Positions 50,337 to 62,094 of a stretch of DNA of 64,000 nucleotides are shown piece after piece; within the stretch, counting starts at the first letter, position 1, and every line of letters begins with the position of its first letter. A model generated the notes under the pieces. It had not been told where the DNA came from and ran no database searches. It saw only the letters and a program-made list of their open reading frames with translations. The stretch is taken from the NCBI RefSeq assembly GCF_038396675.1, contig NC_088921.1:20903001-20967000 (forward strand), in the 5' to 3' direction. This DNA is from Hydra vulgaris. Its lineage: Eukaryota; Cnidaria; Hydrozoa; Anthoathecata; Hydridae. The position numbers and the translations under genes are program-made.

Positions 50337-53300
50337 ATGGCTTTAAATATCTACACACTCAATGTAAATGGTCTAAATGACAATTCTAAACGTGTGAAAA
50401 TAATGAATTGTCTAAAAAATACCGACAGCGATGTTATATGCATACAGGAAACGCATTGTACCCAAGAAAACATGCCTAAATGGGCATTGGAATGGAGCAA
50501 TATCACAGGTGGTTCGTCTCTGTGGAATAATGGTACAAACAAAGAACGCGGTGTCGCAATACTCACAAAAAATATAATCAATTTCGATCAAGTAAAGCAT
50601 GATAAAAATGGAAGAATACTATCAACGAACATCAATATAGATAACACCATTATTAGAATAATCAACATATACGGTCCAAATAGCCCATCAGATAAAGAAA
50701 ATTTTTTTCAATCTATCGAAAAACATGTCAAAGTATCGGACAGCCTGTTTCTTGTAGGAGACTTCAACATGGTCGAAAACCCAACACTAGACAGATTTGG
50801 AGGCGACCTCTACAATAAAAATAACACACTTGGATCCATAAACCTTAGAGCAATTATAGAAAAATACAATTTAATAGACTACTATAGAAAACTAAACCCT
50901 AAAGGAACTGATTTTACTTATGCAAAAACTGATGGATCCGTCAAAAGTAGGATAGACAGGATATATAGCCAAACAAATGATAGTCTATCTACAAATATGC
51001 AATCATTGAAACCTTCTTGAGCGACCACAAAGCCTTCTGTCTCTATCAAATGGCTAAAAAACCAAATAAAAAAGGACTCGGATACTGGCACTTGAATGTA
51101 ACCCTCTTAGAGGATGAAATATTTATAAAAAATGTAGTAAATGAATTTGAAAGATTCGTGAAAACAAAACACTCTTACGAAAACTTAAACCAATGGTGGG
51201 AAATTTTTAAGTACCAAATTAAAGAAAATGCAATCACTAGGTCCACAGAAATTAACAAAACCAAAAAAGAGTATCAAAAACAACTAGAAAAAAAACTAAA
51301 AACCGAAAATGAAAATGAAATAAAAGATATCGAAAAGATAAAATCCATAAAAAATGAAATAACAACTAGCATTAATCGTGGTGTGTTTATAAGAACAAAA
51401 CAGCAAGTTGTTGAGGAAGGTGAAACCCCATCAAGCGCTTTTTTCATTCGAAAAAACTAATCAGAAAAAAAAAACAATCGAGGAAATTAATGAAAACAAC
51501 ACCTTATACAAAGAAACTGCTTGTATTAATAAAGTCATTAGAAAGTACTACAAAACCTTATATAAAGAACATAACCTTGACGAAGCAAAACAAATCAACC
51601 TCCTAAAGTATAGATAAAAAATCCCCTTAAAAATTACGAAAATGCCTTCTTAAATACATACCTGACTAAAGAAGAACTGCTTAATGCAGCTAATTCTCTT
51701 GCAAAGTCAAAAACACCAGGTATCGATGGTATTCCGGTAGAGTTTTATCAAAGCTTCTGGAATATAATTGGAACCGAATTTACCCATATTGTAAATAAAA
51801 ACCTCTTTAACGAAAAAGCCGAATTGTCATGGTCACAGAGAACAGCCATAATAAGTCTACTCCCAAAGAGGGAGATCTAAAACAACTTAAGAACTGGAGA
51901 CCAATTTCCTTGTTATGTGCTGATTACAAGATCATCACTAAGGCCCTTGCAATTCGGCTATCAAAGGTTCTTGAGAAAATACTAGAACCATCGCAAACCT
52001 GCTCTGTTCCTAATCGTACAATCTTTTCAAATATCTTCCTAGCTAGGGATCTAATAGAGTATACCAATCAGAAGAGTAGTAAAAGTTTTATTATATCAAT
52101 TGACCAAGAGAAGGCATTTGATAAACTTGATCGAAAATTTCTTTTTAGAGTAATTGAGCGTTTTAATTTTGGTTGTATGTTTACAAGAGCCTTAAAACAA
52201 ACGCTCAAAAATACACAATCCCTTATTATAAACAATGGGCACCTAAGCAAACCCTTCAAAGTTAATAGAGGAGTAAGGCAAGGTGACCCTATATCACTTA
52301 TGCTTTACTGTATTGCGGCAGAGACCCTGTCTCTATCAATAAAAAAGAATCAAAATATCGATGGAATTCAAATACCTGGAAATAATATTCCTCTCAAAAT
52401 TTTGCAATATGCAGATGACACAATGATTACTGCACAAAATATCTCATCCATCGATGAAATTTTTAAAGAAATAGCAAACTTTGAACTTGCCACTGGGTCA
52501 AACATAAACAAGGCAAAATCAAAAGCTCTGGCACTTGGAGGCTTTGACCATCTGGCATATAAAAACTACATAAATAAAGGATTTTATAAAGATCATGGTA
52601 TAAACTGGGTCAATCATACCGGCTTAAGAATACTAGGCATAACATTTAATACTGACCTTGCTTATTCAGCAACAATAAATTGGAAAGAAACTATAGCAAA
52701 ATTAAAAAAAAACACTAGAATTTTAAACACAGAAACGTATCACTGAGATGCAAAGGAATATTTTTAAATACCCTGGCACTTTCGAAGATATGGTACTTAG
52801 CTAAATGTTTTCCCACTAAATAAAATCTTTGAAAATAAAAAAAGAAATCTCGATCTACTTGTGGCAAAGTGAATATGCCGAGCCCATCAAAGTGCGAAAT
52901 TCTTTACCTTCCAACTATAAATGGAGGTTTAGGACTAATTGATCCAGCTAAACAAAGTATCTCACTCAGGATAAAACATCTTCTACAGATGCAACATGTC
53001 GAAAACCCTCATGAAAGCCTTTACCTCCAAAAATATTTACTTGCCACCTCGCTACTAAAACTTGCAAACCAAAGTTATAAACAATGGAATTTTTTAATAC
53101 TAAATAATTATCCTAAAACATTAAACAAGTCCTCCCTTCTATTATCGTGATATTGTGGATGTCCTAAAAAAAATGAACACCTATTCCTACTAAAAAAAAA
53201 ATCGTCGCGCAACATATATAAGACACTCTTAAATAATGAAAATAATACTTACATAAAAAAAGTACAAACATATTGGGAAGATAAATTGCAAAAACAACTG

Positions 53301-53882
53301 CCTTGGAGAACCATATGGCTAAGATCTTTTAACTCGTATGCCCAAGGCCCAAGTCAAAATACTCAGTGGAGAATGTTGCAAGATTTTCCCCACAATGGGA
53401 AAAACTACGGCTATGGAGGAAGAATAGAGGACGAGGTAGTTCACTCTGTAGGAGTTGTGGTCTACCAGAAACAACGCTGCATCCCTTTACATCCTGTAAG
53501 ATAGCGAGGACAGTGTGGAGCAAACTTAAAGTAGTATACAAAACATTGCAACCAACGCAACCATTTAATATAGTCCATACTGTTCTATTAACTGATATCG
53601 ACGAATTTAATTGGAACAGCATAAAGGCAAAAATAATAACGACCATCACAAATATCACTACTACGGAGCTATGGAGAGCACGAAATATGAAAATACAAAA
53701 AGAAAATAAAACCATAAAACCAAAAACCATAGTTGAAAATATAAAACGAGACTAAGTACATATGGGATGTAAAATATAAAAAACATCAAAGATTGAATGA
53801 CATAAAAAACTTCCATAAAAAATACTCCTTTAACAATGCAATTAGTCAGGCAAACTCTGACAAGTTAGTTTTTAATCTATAA
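50337..53882 (+). pseudogene. ORF2 of E13, multiply frameshifted
   Basis: Starts MALNIYTLNVNGL. IQETH, GDFNMVENP and SRIDRIYS are in the first frame. Frame is lost just before SDHKAF (about 50990-51020) and at least five more times. KSKTPGIDG, SIDQEKAFD, GVRQGDPIS, YADD and a C-terminal CRSC...H...C can be read in pieces. Close to E9 throughout, but E13 lacks E9's late stop. Confidence 0.9.
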
Positions 53883-53986
53883 AGCAATAAGATGTGATCT
53901 CAACTTCTCGTTTTTTCGATTTCTTCGCATTTCCGCTTTTCGTTTATGTTTTGATCACCAAAGATAAAAACTAAAAAAAAGTTAAA

Positions 53987-54021
<35 letters not shown>

Positions 54022-54024
<3 letters not shown>

Positions 54025-54172
54025 TCTGTTATTATAAGTTTAATATCTGGTACGCCGGCACAGTCCGGCTCATATATTAATCTGATTTTTGGCATTAGGT
54101 CATGGGATCATAGGTTTACCTTGCCCTGACCACGGGTTGCCTCGGCTTTGCACTACTGCTGAGCGCGGCCCA
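54022..54172 (+). pseudogene. U2 3' fragment behind E13
   Basis: GTATCTGTTATTATAAG instead of GTATCTGTTCTTATCAG, then consensus to the 3' end. Confidence 0.92.
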
Positions 54173-54352
54173 GATTGGAAAAAAGAAAATATCTTCACTT
54201 TCAGAGTGTCTAACATCGCTAATGGTCTCAGCTGCTGCTGCTGATGATGCTGCTGATGATGACGACGACGAAAATGATTAGACGTTCTAATTCAAACCAC
54301 AAGTACATTGTTGAAGACGGCGTCAGTCCGACTATGTCTGCAGTGTTCAGTT

Positions 54353-54399
54353 ATCGCTTCTCTGCCTAATGGCTAAGATCAAGTGTAGTATCTGTTCTT
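54353..54399 (+). pseudogene. U2 5' fragment (nt 1-47) before E14
   Basis: Nt 1-47 with one change in stem-loop I (TTCTCTGCC). E14 starts GATTTTTAGTC. Confidence 0.94.
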
Positions 54400-54518
54400 G
54401 ATTTTTAGTCATTAGGTGTTTAATTGGGCTAGTGATTGCTTTCGGTGAGGTCTACGTGCCTCTTAGTGTGTATTAAGAAGTTTACCCTACCTCTGCAACG
54501 GGTTGCCTGTAAGGCAAC
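54400..54518 (+). promoter_or_regulatory. Sm-like and U2-3'-like blocks in the E14 leader
   Basis: GATTTTTAGTCATTAGGT differs from U2 nt 98-114 by about two changes. It is followed by GGGCTAGTGATT, a GAGG-TCTACGTG-CCTC hairpin, then TTTACCCTACC and ACGGGTTGCC with a GTTGCC/GGCAAC hairpin. The two U2-like blocks occur in U2 order with about 60 nt between them, compared with about 13 nt in U2. Confidence 0.7.
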
Positions 54519-54609
54519 TTTAGTTTGTTGAAGGTTGTGTGAACTATTAGAGTGTTTTTGAGTGACCGAGAGGAAAAAGAGTAGTTAGTACACGTAGTGT
54601 ATTACTAGT

Positions 54610-55961
54610 ATGAATACAAAGTCATTAGAAATTGATACGGACAACATAGGCAGTATTGCCACCACTAAAAGCTATTGTCAAGCTATTAAATCATCGAACC
54701 AACCGATTAAGTACAGCGTTTTAAGTAGGACTCTTTTGTGTCATAAGACTCAAAATTGTTCAGAGCTTGATATTCTGTCGGCTATCGAAGATGCAGGTCT
54801 AGATGATGATCTGGAGGGATTCCAGATTATTCGTAACGGAACTATGATTGAGCTGGTCATGAAATCCGACAGAGCAAAATCGTTGCTCCAAGATAAAGGT
54901 CTTTGTGTTAACGGTGTAATACATCGTTTTCATAACTCAACTCCAACTCGAAATATTAGCAAACGTATTGCGGTATCCGTTATTGGATTACCTCTAGAAA
55001 AAAAGGAGTTTCCAGTCGGGAAAGCGCTTGAAGACTTAGGCTATGGTAAACATATTCACACAAGACCAGTGTTTAAAAAAACACCAAAGAATAAAACACC
55101 GTACTTTTCTGGCATTTTAGTTGTCATTATTGACAACATCTTAAAACCAATTCCTCGAAACCTAAGACTAAGGGGATATAATCTTAGAATCGTCTATACA
55201 GGACAAGATCAACCAAAAGCTAATCTAAACGAAACACAAAAAACACCATTAACTGATAGAGTAGAGAAGGAATCAACGGAAAGTAAAATCGGACCTGAAA
55301 TAGAGAAAAAAGAACTAAATGAAACATTAATTAATAAAGAAAAATCAACTGTAAACATAGAAACAGCGGAACCAATAAAGGTAGCAAATCCAAATGATTT
55401 AGCACCTCAAAGTACTAAAAGTGAAAACAATATCACAACTGAAAGAGGAGTTATGGATAATATATCAACAGAAGATTTAGAAGAAGGAGAAATTACCATA
55501 CTTGAAGAACTTGAGGACATGAACCATTTAGAAATAGTAGAATTTAACTGGAAAGCTTTTAAAAATTTTGACAGATATAACTGCTCCGAAGAAGAATTAA
55601 ATAAACTAAAGAGGTATAAAAAGGCTGAGTGGGACGAGTACGATTCAGAGCGTCGTAACTGACAGAGCACTAGAAAAAAAGCAACAAAGAAAAGGGATGT
55701 TGACGCCAATTTCTTTTAAAGCTATGGATTCGGGCGAAATGTATTCTTATAATAAAAAAGAATTTAAAAACTATTACGAAGAAGACTATTCAACTGACGA
55801 TGAAGAAAAATACGTAGCACATAAAAAAGCGGAATGGGATCAACGAAGAAAAGAATTTACTATGTTTATTAAAGACCACGAAAAAAAAAGAAAAGGAAAG
55901 ACAGAATAAATTACAACTAAATCTAATAAAAAAAGAAAAAAAACAAAAACTGATTGAATAA
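54610..55961 (+). pseudogene. N2 ORF1 of E14, frameshifted
   Basis: Like E8 to residue 350 (DSERRN), where one inserted G turns ACT ACA GAG into ACT GAC AGA G and brings a stop. A second small indel lies in the A run near 55880. The second half, with MDSGEMYSYNKKEF and KKAEWDQRRKEF, is present but out of frame. Confidence 0.9.
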
Positions 55962-56249
55962 ACTATAACCTATTTTAATTATATATTAAACTATTCCAAA
56001 ACGTATTACAAATATAATAAAACAAAATAATACCTGTAACAATTGTTATTAAGTCATCTCCTAGAAATACTTTTTAAACTCTTGATAACTCAGTAAAAGT
56101 AAAATAAAATGAAAACAAAAATAAAAATATAAAACACAAAAACAAAATATAAAACCATAAAATTTAAATAATAAACAAAAAATATAAAATTAAAACTGCC
56201 TTCTAACGCCTTGGACTAGTAGGTAGTTAAAAAAAAAAAAAAAAAAAAA

Positions 56250-56400
56250 GTATCTGTTCTTATCAGTTTAATATCTGGTACACCGGCACAGTCCGGCTTA
56301 TATATTAATCTGATTTTTGGCATTAGGTCATGGGATCATAGGTTTACCTTGCCCTGACCACGGGTTGCCTCGGCTTTGCACTACTGCTGAGCGCGGCCCA
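56250..56400 (+). pseudogene. U2 3' fragment behind E14
   Basis: GTATCTGTTCTT to the end, with GGTACACCGGC and GGCTTATAT changes. Confidence 0.92.
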
Positions 56401-56580
56401 GATTGGAAAAAAGAAAATATCTTCACTTTCAGAGTGTCTAACATCGCTAATGGTCTCAGCTGCTGCTGCTGATGATGCTACTGATGATGACGACGACGAA
56501 AATGATTAGACGTTCTAATTCAAACCACAAGTACATTGTTGAAGACGGCGTCAGTCCGACTATGTCTGCAGTGTTCAGTT

Positions 56581-56627
56581 ATCGCTTCTCGGCCTAATGG
56601 CTAAGATCAAGTGTAGTATCTGTTCTT
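56581..56627 (+). pseudogene. U2 5' fragment (nt 1-47), outer copy before E15
   Basis: Consensus nt 1-47, followed by 30 bp of filler rather than by the element. Confidence 0.94.
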
Positions 56628-56657
56628 ATCTTATATCTTATATAGTATCTGTATCTT
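56628..56657 (+). other. Filler DNA between two U2 5' ends
   Basis: 30 bp built from TATCTTA-like words, including ATAGTATCTGTATCTT, an imperfect copy of U2 nt 33-47. It looks like slipped or template-switched synthesis at the insertion site. Confidence 0.75.
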
Positions 56658-56704
56658 ATCGCTTCTCGGCCTAATGGCTAAGATCAAGTGTAGTATCTGT
56701 TCTT
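56658..56704 (+). repeat. Second U2 5' end (nt 1-47) fused to E15
   Basis: A perfect second U2 nt 1-47 beginning at +1, directly joined to E15 (ATTCTCTTAG). It has no more than 2 bp of upstream spacer sequence. It parallels the carried-in U2 5' end of E13. Confidence 0.85.
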
Positions 56705-57006
56705 ATTCTCTTAGTTTAATTAGGCGAGCTAGTGATCCTAACTAGTATATAGAAGGTCTACTGGCCTTCTGAGTGTTTAGTGAGTATTACCTTGCGCCTT
56801 CCACGGGTTGCAAGGACGAGTGATATAAGAGTGTACTGGTTCCTTTATTTAGTGTATTGAGTGACTGAGAGATTGTAGAGATCGTAGATCTCAGTGAGTT
56901 AAAGAGAGTGTGAGTTTAAAGAGGTTGATTAGACCTCATTAGAGGTCTACTGGCCTCAGAGCGTCCGAGTAGCTAAGAGTGTATTATATTGTTAGTACTA
57001 TTTACC

Positions 57007-58813
57007 ATGTTACAAATCGACCCAAAAACGTCAATGGAGGTAGTTACTGATATTGGTGTTGCTACAGCCCAAACTATTGTTAATGCACAGGCTGCTTATA
57101 AAACCTATGCCCAAGTTACAACAAACAACAACGACATTAACGACCACAAATCCCTTAAAAATACCCTTTTGTGTAAAGTCCAATTTAAAGTTAGTGACAA
57201 CGATTTTCTATTAGCTATTGAAGAGGCAGGATATGACAAATATCTATTTGGTTATGAACAAATTAGAAATGGCTCAGTTATCGAAATTGTTATGAAAAAT
57301 GATTTAATTAAACATATAATTCTTGAAAAAGGTATTAATATCAATGGTGTAAAACATCCCTTCTACCCCTCTACCCCAAGCAGGAATATCAACAAAAGAG
57401 TGACAATATCAATACTAGGTTTGCCAATAGAAGAAAGCAATTTTCCAGCTGGGAAGTACCTCGAGGAGCTGGGATATGGAAGGCACTTACGAACTAAGCC
57501 TTTACTAAGAAGTACACCTAAAAACAAAACGCCATATTATTCCGGTATTATAGTCGTGATTATGGACAACCTTCAAAAGCCAATCCCTAGATTCATTAAC
57601 TTAAATGGTTATGAAGTTAGGGCAATTTACAACGGTCAAGAAGATGTGGGAAGACCACAAAAAAAATATACAACTAACCAACAAAAAGATCCAAACGATT
57701 TTAACAAACCATCTAATAATAATCGCTTGGACACAACTTATGTAGAAGTTGAAAATCCAAATCACATTATAATAAATGAAAGCACGGTAATAGAAAACGA
57801 AGTAAATAAATATAAAGAGAAAGTACAAACACAAACATTAGAAACGGCTACAGAATCCCAACTGAAAACAACTCTGAAAGAAGAACAACGAACGATTTGG
57901 ATACAAGTAAAACCAACGAAGTCAAAAAGGTAGCAGATAAAATAAACGAACAGGATAGTGAAGAAGAGGATAGTCTCAAGGATGATAATGAAGATGATGA
58001 TAATAGTAATGATGGCGATGATAGTAAAGATAGGAATGATTATAAAGGTAAAGATGATAGTAAAGATGACGATGGAAAAAATGATGACGATGATAGTAAA
58101 AATGGCAATGAAAGTAAAGATAATGATGATAGTAAGGATAGCGATGAAAATAGTGATGGCGATGGTAGTAAAGATGACGATGATAGCAAAGATGGCAATC
58201 CTAGTAAGGATAAAGATAATAGTAAAGATGATAACGATAGTAAAGATAAAGATGATAGTAAAGATGATAATAATAGTAAAGTTAATGCTGATAGTCAAGA
58301 CGACCATGATTGTAATGATAATAATAGCAATAATGAAAGTAGTGAGGACGAATGTGAAGTGCCTGATGAATTTTTAAAATTGTACCACTTAGACAAAGTG
58401 GATTATAATCCTGAAACTTTTTAAGAACTTTGATAGACTAAACTGCAGTGAAGAAGAACTGAAAAAATTTAAAGTGTATAAAAAATATGAATGGGTACAA
58501 TATGAAAGAGCTGTAGGCATGTACAAATCATTTGAAAAAAAGAACTGATCAACTTATTCCAATTGCATTTCAGCAAATGGATTCAGGTGATATGTATTCA
58601 TACAACATGAAAGAGTTCAAAAACGTTAATAGAAACACGGAGGATGAAACCTTAAGAAATAGATATATAGCCTGTAGAAAAGCGGAGTGGGATCAAAGGA
58701 GAAAGGAATATTCACAGTTTCATCCTGACCATGAAAAAAAAACAAGAAGAGCGTGCACTTAAAAAACAAATCTACCAATCTAAAAAGCATACTAACACCA
58801 AAAGCTAAAGTTA
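57007..58813 (+). pseudogene. N1 ORF1 of E15, frameshifted
   Basis: ATG in TTTACCATG as in E6. The RRM-like core is intact. One base is lost near 57870, another change lies near 58410 (DYNPETF for DYNWKHF), and further indels occur near 58535 and in A runs at the end. The Asp/Ser/Lys repeat (57960-58350) is nearly base-identical to E6. Confidence 0.9.
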
Positions 58814-59238
58814 AAAAAAAAATTCTAAAAGCATAAAAAGTCATTTTACCAACCAAAAATGTAAAAACAGAAACAAAAGTATATCAAAAAAAAATTAAAA
58901 AAATAAAATTGAAAAAAAAAAAAAAAAAAGACCACTAAACCATAATAAGACATCCATTAATATTAAAAACAAAAGTCTTATGTATTAAAGAGTCACATTA
59001 AAGAACTACTCAAATAGGACTTGAAAGACAAAAATACAAAACTTAAAAATCCGAATTAAACTAAAAATACAAAAAACTAAAACAAAAAACAAAAATATAA
59101 ATAATGAAACTAGAAAACAAAATATAAAACATAAAACTAAAAAAATAAATAAAAAATATAAAACAAAAACTGCCATCTAGGGCCCTGTGTAAGTCTGGTT
59201 TCAGCAACAGGTCACTCTAGTTGGTTGGTATATAAAAT
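58814..59238 (+). other. N1 3' UTR of E15
   Basis: A-rich, no gene, nearly the same as in E6, ending in the CTAG/CCTGT...ACAGG/CTAG hairpin. Confidence 0.7.
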
Positions 59239-59255
59239 AAAAAAAAAAAAAAAAA

Positions 59256-59406
59256 GTATCTGTTCTTATCAGTTTAATATCTGGTACGCCGGCACAGTCC
59301 GGCTCATATATTAATCTGATTTTTGGCATTAGGTCATGGGATAATAGGTTTACCTTGCCCTGACCACGGGTTGCCTCGGCTTTGCACTACTGCTGAGCGC
59401 GGCCCA
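59256..59406 (+). pseudogene. U2 3' fragment behind E15
   Basis: GTATCTGTTCTT to the end, with GGGATAATAGG for GGGATCATAGG. Confidence 0.93.
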
Positions 59407-59586
59407 GATTGGAAAAAAGAAAATATCTTCACTTTCAGAGTGTCTAACATCGCTAATGGTCTCAGCTGCTGCTGCTGATGATGCTGCTGATGATGACGAC
59501 GACGAAAATGATTAGACGTTCTAATTCAAACCACAAGTACATTGTTGAAGACGGCGTCAGTCCGACTATGTCTGCAGTGTTCAGTT

Positions 59587-59633
59587 ATCGCTTCTCGGCC
59601 TAATGGCTAAGATCAAGTGTAGTATCTGTTCTT
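59587..59633 (+). pseudogene. U2 5' fragment (nt 1-47) before E16
   Basis: Consensus nt 1-47, with E16 starting ATCTTAGTTTAATTAGG. Confidence 0.95.
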
Positions 59634-59709
59634 ATCTTAGTTTAATTAGGCGAGCTAGTGATCCATACTGTATAAAGAAGGTCTACTGGCCTTCTGAGTG
59701 TATTGAGTG

Positions 59710-59738
59710 TTACCTTGCTACCTCCACGGGTTGCAAGG
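59710..59738 (+). promoter_or_regulatory. U2-3'-domain-like block in the E16 leader
   Basis: TTACCTTGCTACCTCC then ACGGGTTGC and AAGG. CCTTGC and GCAAGG pair as in N1. Confidence 0.68.
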
Positions 59739-59932
59739 CCAAGATTTTCTAAAAAAGTTTTCGGACTTTTAGTTTATTTTTTGAGTGGTTGAGAATTTTA
59801 TAGAGATCGTAGATCTCAGTGAGTTTTTTGAGTGTGAGTGAGTTTTAGTAAGAGGTTGGTTAGACCTCTTTTGAGGTCTACTGGCCTCTGAGTGGCTGAG
59901 AATATAATATATACAGGTAGAACTATTTTGCC

Positions 59933-61413
59933 ATGCTACTATTAGATCCAAGAAATACCATGGAAATAGATACAGAAATAGCGGCTGCTACAGCCCAGAA
60001 CAAATGCTCTATTCAAGCTGCAAATAAAACCTATGCACAAGCAGCAACCAATAACGATAACGCATACGACTATAGCGCCCTAAATAATACTCTCTTATGT
60101 AAGGTTAACGCTAAAATTAGCGACAACGATTTCTTAGTTGCTATTGAAGAGGCCGGATATGATAAATACCTATTCGGATACCAACAAATCCGTAACGGCT
60201 CAATAATTGAGATCGTTATGAAAAACGACAAAATTAAAAAAACGATTCTTGAAAAAGGATTAAATATTAATGGTGTAAACCACCGATTCTACCAATCTAC
60301 TCCATCGAGAAACATTAGTAAAAAGGTAACTGTTTCCATCCTCGGGTTACCAATTGAAAAAAAAGTAACTATCCTGCTGGTAAATTTCTAGAGCAGCTCG
60401 GATACGGAAAACATATTAGAACTAAACCTATATTTAAAAAAACACCAAACAACAAAACGCTCTATTACTCCGGTATCATAGTTGCGATTATGGACAAAAT
60501 AGACAAACCAATCCCAAGGTTTATAAAACTGAATGGGTATGAGGTTAGGGCAATCTACAACGGCCAGGAAGATGTGGGAAAGCCTCAAAACAAAGTAAAC
60601 AAAAATCAGAAAAACGAAGACAAATTTGTTTGCAAATCACCTAGTAGCATTCCCCAAGTTATACCACCTCTAGGAACACAAAATCAGAACATTATTAAAA
60701 CGACCGAGGATAAGGGAATAGAAAAGGAAACGAATGAACATGAGAAGAATTTAGAAATACAAATAACAGTAGAAAATATAGCACTTCAGGCAGCAAACGA
60801 AAACAAATTTAGTAAAAACGATAAAGATAATAGCGAAGTCGATGAAAGAAATGAAGATGATAATGAACAGGATAGTAGTAAAGTAAGTGATATAGCTAAG
60901 AGTAAAGATGCTGATGGCCAAAGTGAAAAAGATGTCTTCAGCAAAGAAGATGACAATCTGGACAACGTTGAAATACCTACAGAATATAGACACATGTCAC
61001 ATATAGACAAAGTCAATTATAACTGGAAGACCTTTAAAAATTTTGACCGACTAAACTGTAGCAAGGAAGAATTACTAAAATTCAGAGCCTTTAAGAAACT
61101 CGAATGGGAACAATATAACACTGCAAAAATGAATAAATATAAATCACTCAAAGACCTAGAAAAAAAAATAGGAAAACTTACACCACTTGGTTTCGAAAAA
61201 ATGGACTCCAGTGAAATATACTCATTTAATATGAAAGAATTTAAAAATTTTAACATCAATACCGCAAATATAAATGAAAAGACAAAATATATTGCTTGTA
61301 AGAGAGCAGAATGGAAACAACGAAAAAAGGAATTTTTCCAATATATTAAAGATCATGAAAGAAAACAAGAAGAACGTAATTTAAAAAAGCAAACGTATCA
61401 AGCCAAGAGATAA
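59933..61413 (+). pseudogene. N4 ORF1 of E16, one frameshift
   Basis: MLLLDPRNTMEIDTE, KTYAQAATNND, then NTLLCKVNAKISDNDFLVAI to LEKGLNINGV and KVTVSILGLPIE. The frame slips at an A run (about 60357-60366) and continues in another frame through EQLGYGKHIRTKP to AIYNGQ and a short acidic linker. The C-terminal domain is complete: VNYNWKTFKNFDRLNCSKEEL, KKLEWEQYNTAKM, MDSSEIYSFNMKEFKN, KRAEWKQRKKEFFQYIKDHERK. The single slip in a homopolymer could be a sequencing error. Confidence 0.88.
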
Positions 61414-61717
61414 AAATAACACCTTAAGAAGAAAATTAAAAAGCAACATTTAATAAAAAACAATTTTAAAGAAAACAATTAAAAAAGTATTAAACAAAAA
61501 ATTATAATGTTATAATGTCGCATCCAAGAGCTACCCTATTAACATTATTTAACTTAAAAAATATATCAACAAAAATAAAAATATAAAATTAACAAAACAT
61601 AATAAAAATATATAACAATTAAAACAAAAATAAAAAATATAAAATAAATAATCAACCTACTAGGCCCTTGGACTAGTTGGTAGATAAAATAAAAAAAAAA
61701 AAAAAAAAAAAAAAAAA

Positions 61718-61868
61718 GTATCTGTTCTTATCAGTTTAATATCTGGTACGCCGGCACAGTCCGGCTCATATATTAATCTGATTCTTGGCATTAGGTCATG
61801 GGATCATAGGTTTACCTTGCCCTGACCACGGGTTGCCTCGGCTTTGCACTACTGCTGAGCGCGGCCCA
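61718..61868 (+). pseudogene. U2 3' fragment behind E16
   Basis: GTATCTGTTCTT to the end, with GATTCTTGG in place of the Sm site GATTTTTGG. Confidence 0.92.
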
Positions 61869-62047
61869 GATTGGAAAAAAGAAAATATCTTCACTTTCAG
61901 AGTGTCTAACATCGCTAATGGTCTCAGCTGCTGCTGCTGATGATGCTGCTGATGATGACGACGACAAAAATGATTAGACGTTCTAATTAAACCACAAGTA
62001 CATTGTTGAAGACGGCGTCAGTCCGACTATGTCTGCAGTGTTCAGTT

Positions 62048-62094
62048 ATCGCTTCTCGGCCTAATGGCTAAGATCAAGTGTAGTATCTGTTCTT
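62048..62094 (+). pseudogene. U2 5' fragment (nt 1-47) before E17
   Basis: Consensus nt 1-47, joined to the truncated E17 (TTGAGTGACCGAGAGG). Confidence 0.95.

Larger units (their letters stand above)
48938..54021 (+). mobile_element. E13: lineage B LINE, full length, decayed
   Basis: Starts CTCTGGTGTTAG, close to E9's TCTTGGTGTAAC. The leader (48938-49132) has GAGACAGCGACT, an AAGG-TCTATTGG-CCTT hairpin and a U2-like block. Then come ORF1, an A-rich inter-ORF region (50227-50336), ORF2, a 3' UTR with a stem at 53894-53958, and poly(A) to 54021 before GTATCTG. Both ORFs have frameshifts. The outer flanks give a 12-bp target duplication, like the N and A elements. Confidence 0.94.
54400..56249 (+). 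mobile_element. E14: N2 ORF1-only element, full length, frameshifted
   Basis: 1.85 kb and nearly identical to E8 after the first 60 nt. The leader starts GATTTTTAGTCATTAGGT, the best match to the U2 Sm region (GATTTTTGGCATTAGGT), with a U2-like block at 54481-54518. The 3' hairpin is at 56196-56226 and poly(A) ends at 56249. Confidence 0.95.
56705..59255 (+). mobile_element. E15: N1 ORF1-only element, full length, frameshifted
   Basis: 2.55 kb, very close to E6. The leader (56705-57006) has the octaloop hairpins and a U2-like block at 56787-56815. It is followed by a broken ORF1, the A-rich 3' UTR with a hairpin at 59170-59220, poly(A) to 59255, then GTATCTG. Confidence 0.95.
59634..61717 (+). 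mobile_element. E16: N4 ORF1-only element, full length
   Basis: 2.08 kb, related to N1 but clearly diverged. The leader (59634-59932) has the AAGAAGG-TCTACTGG-CCTTCT hairpin, a U2-like block at 59710-59738 and a second TCTACTGG hairpin near 59877. Then come one ORF with a single frameshift, a 3' UTR (61414-61690), a hairpin ACCTACTAG/CTAGTTGGT at 61655-61683, and poly(A) to 61717. Confidence 0.94.
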
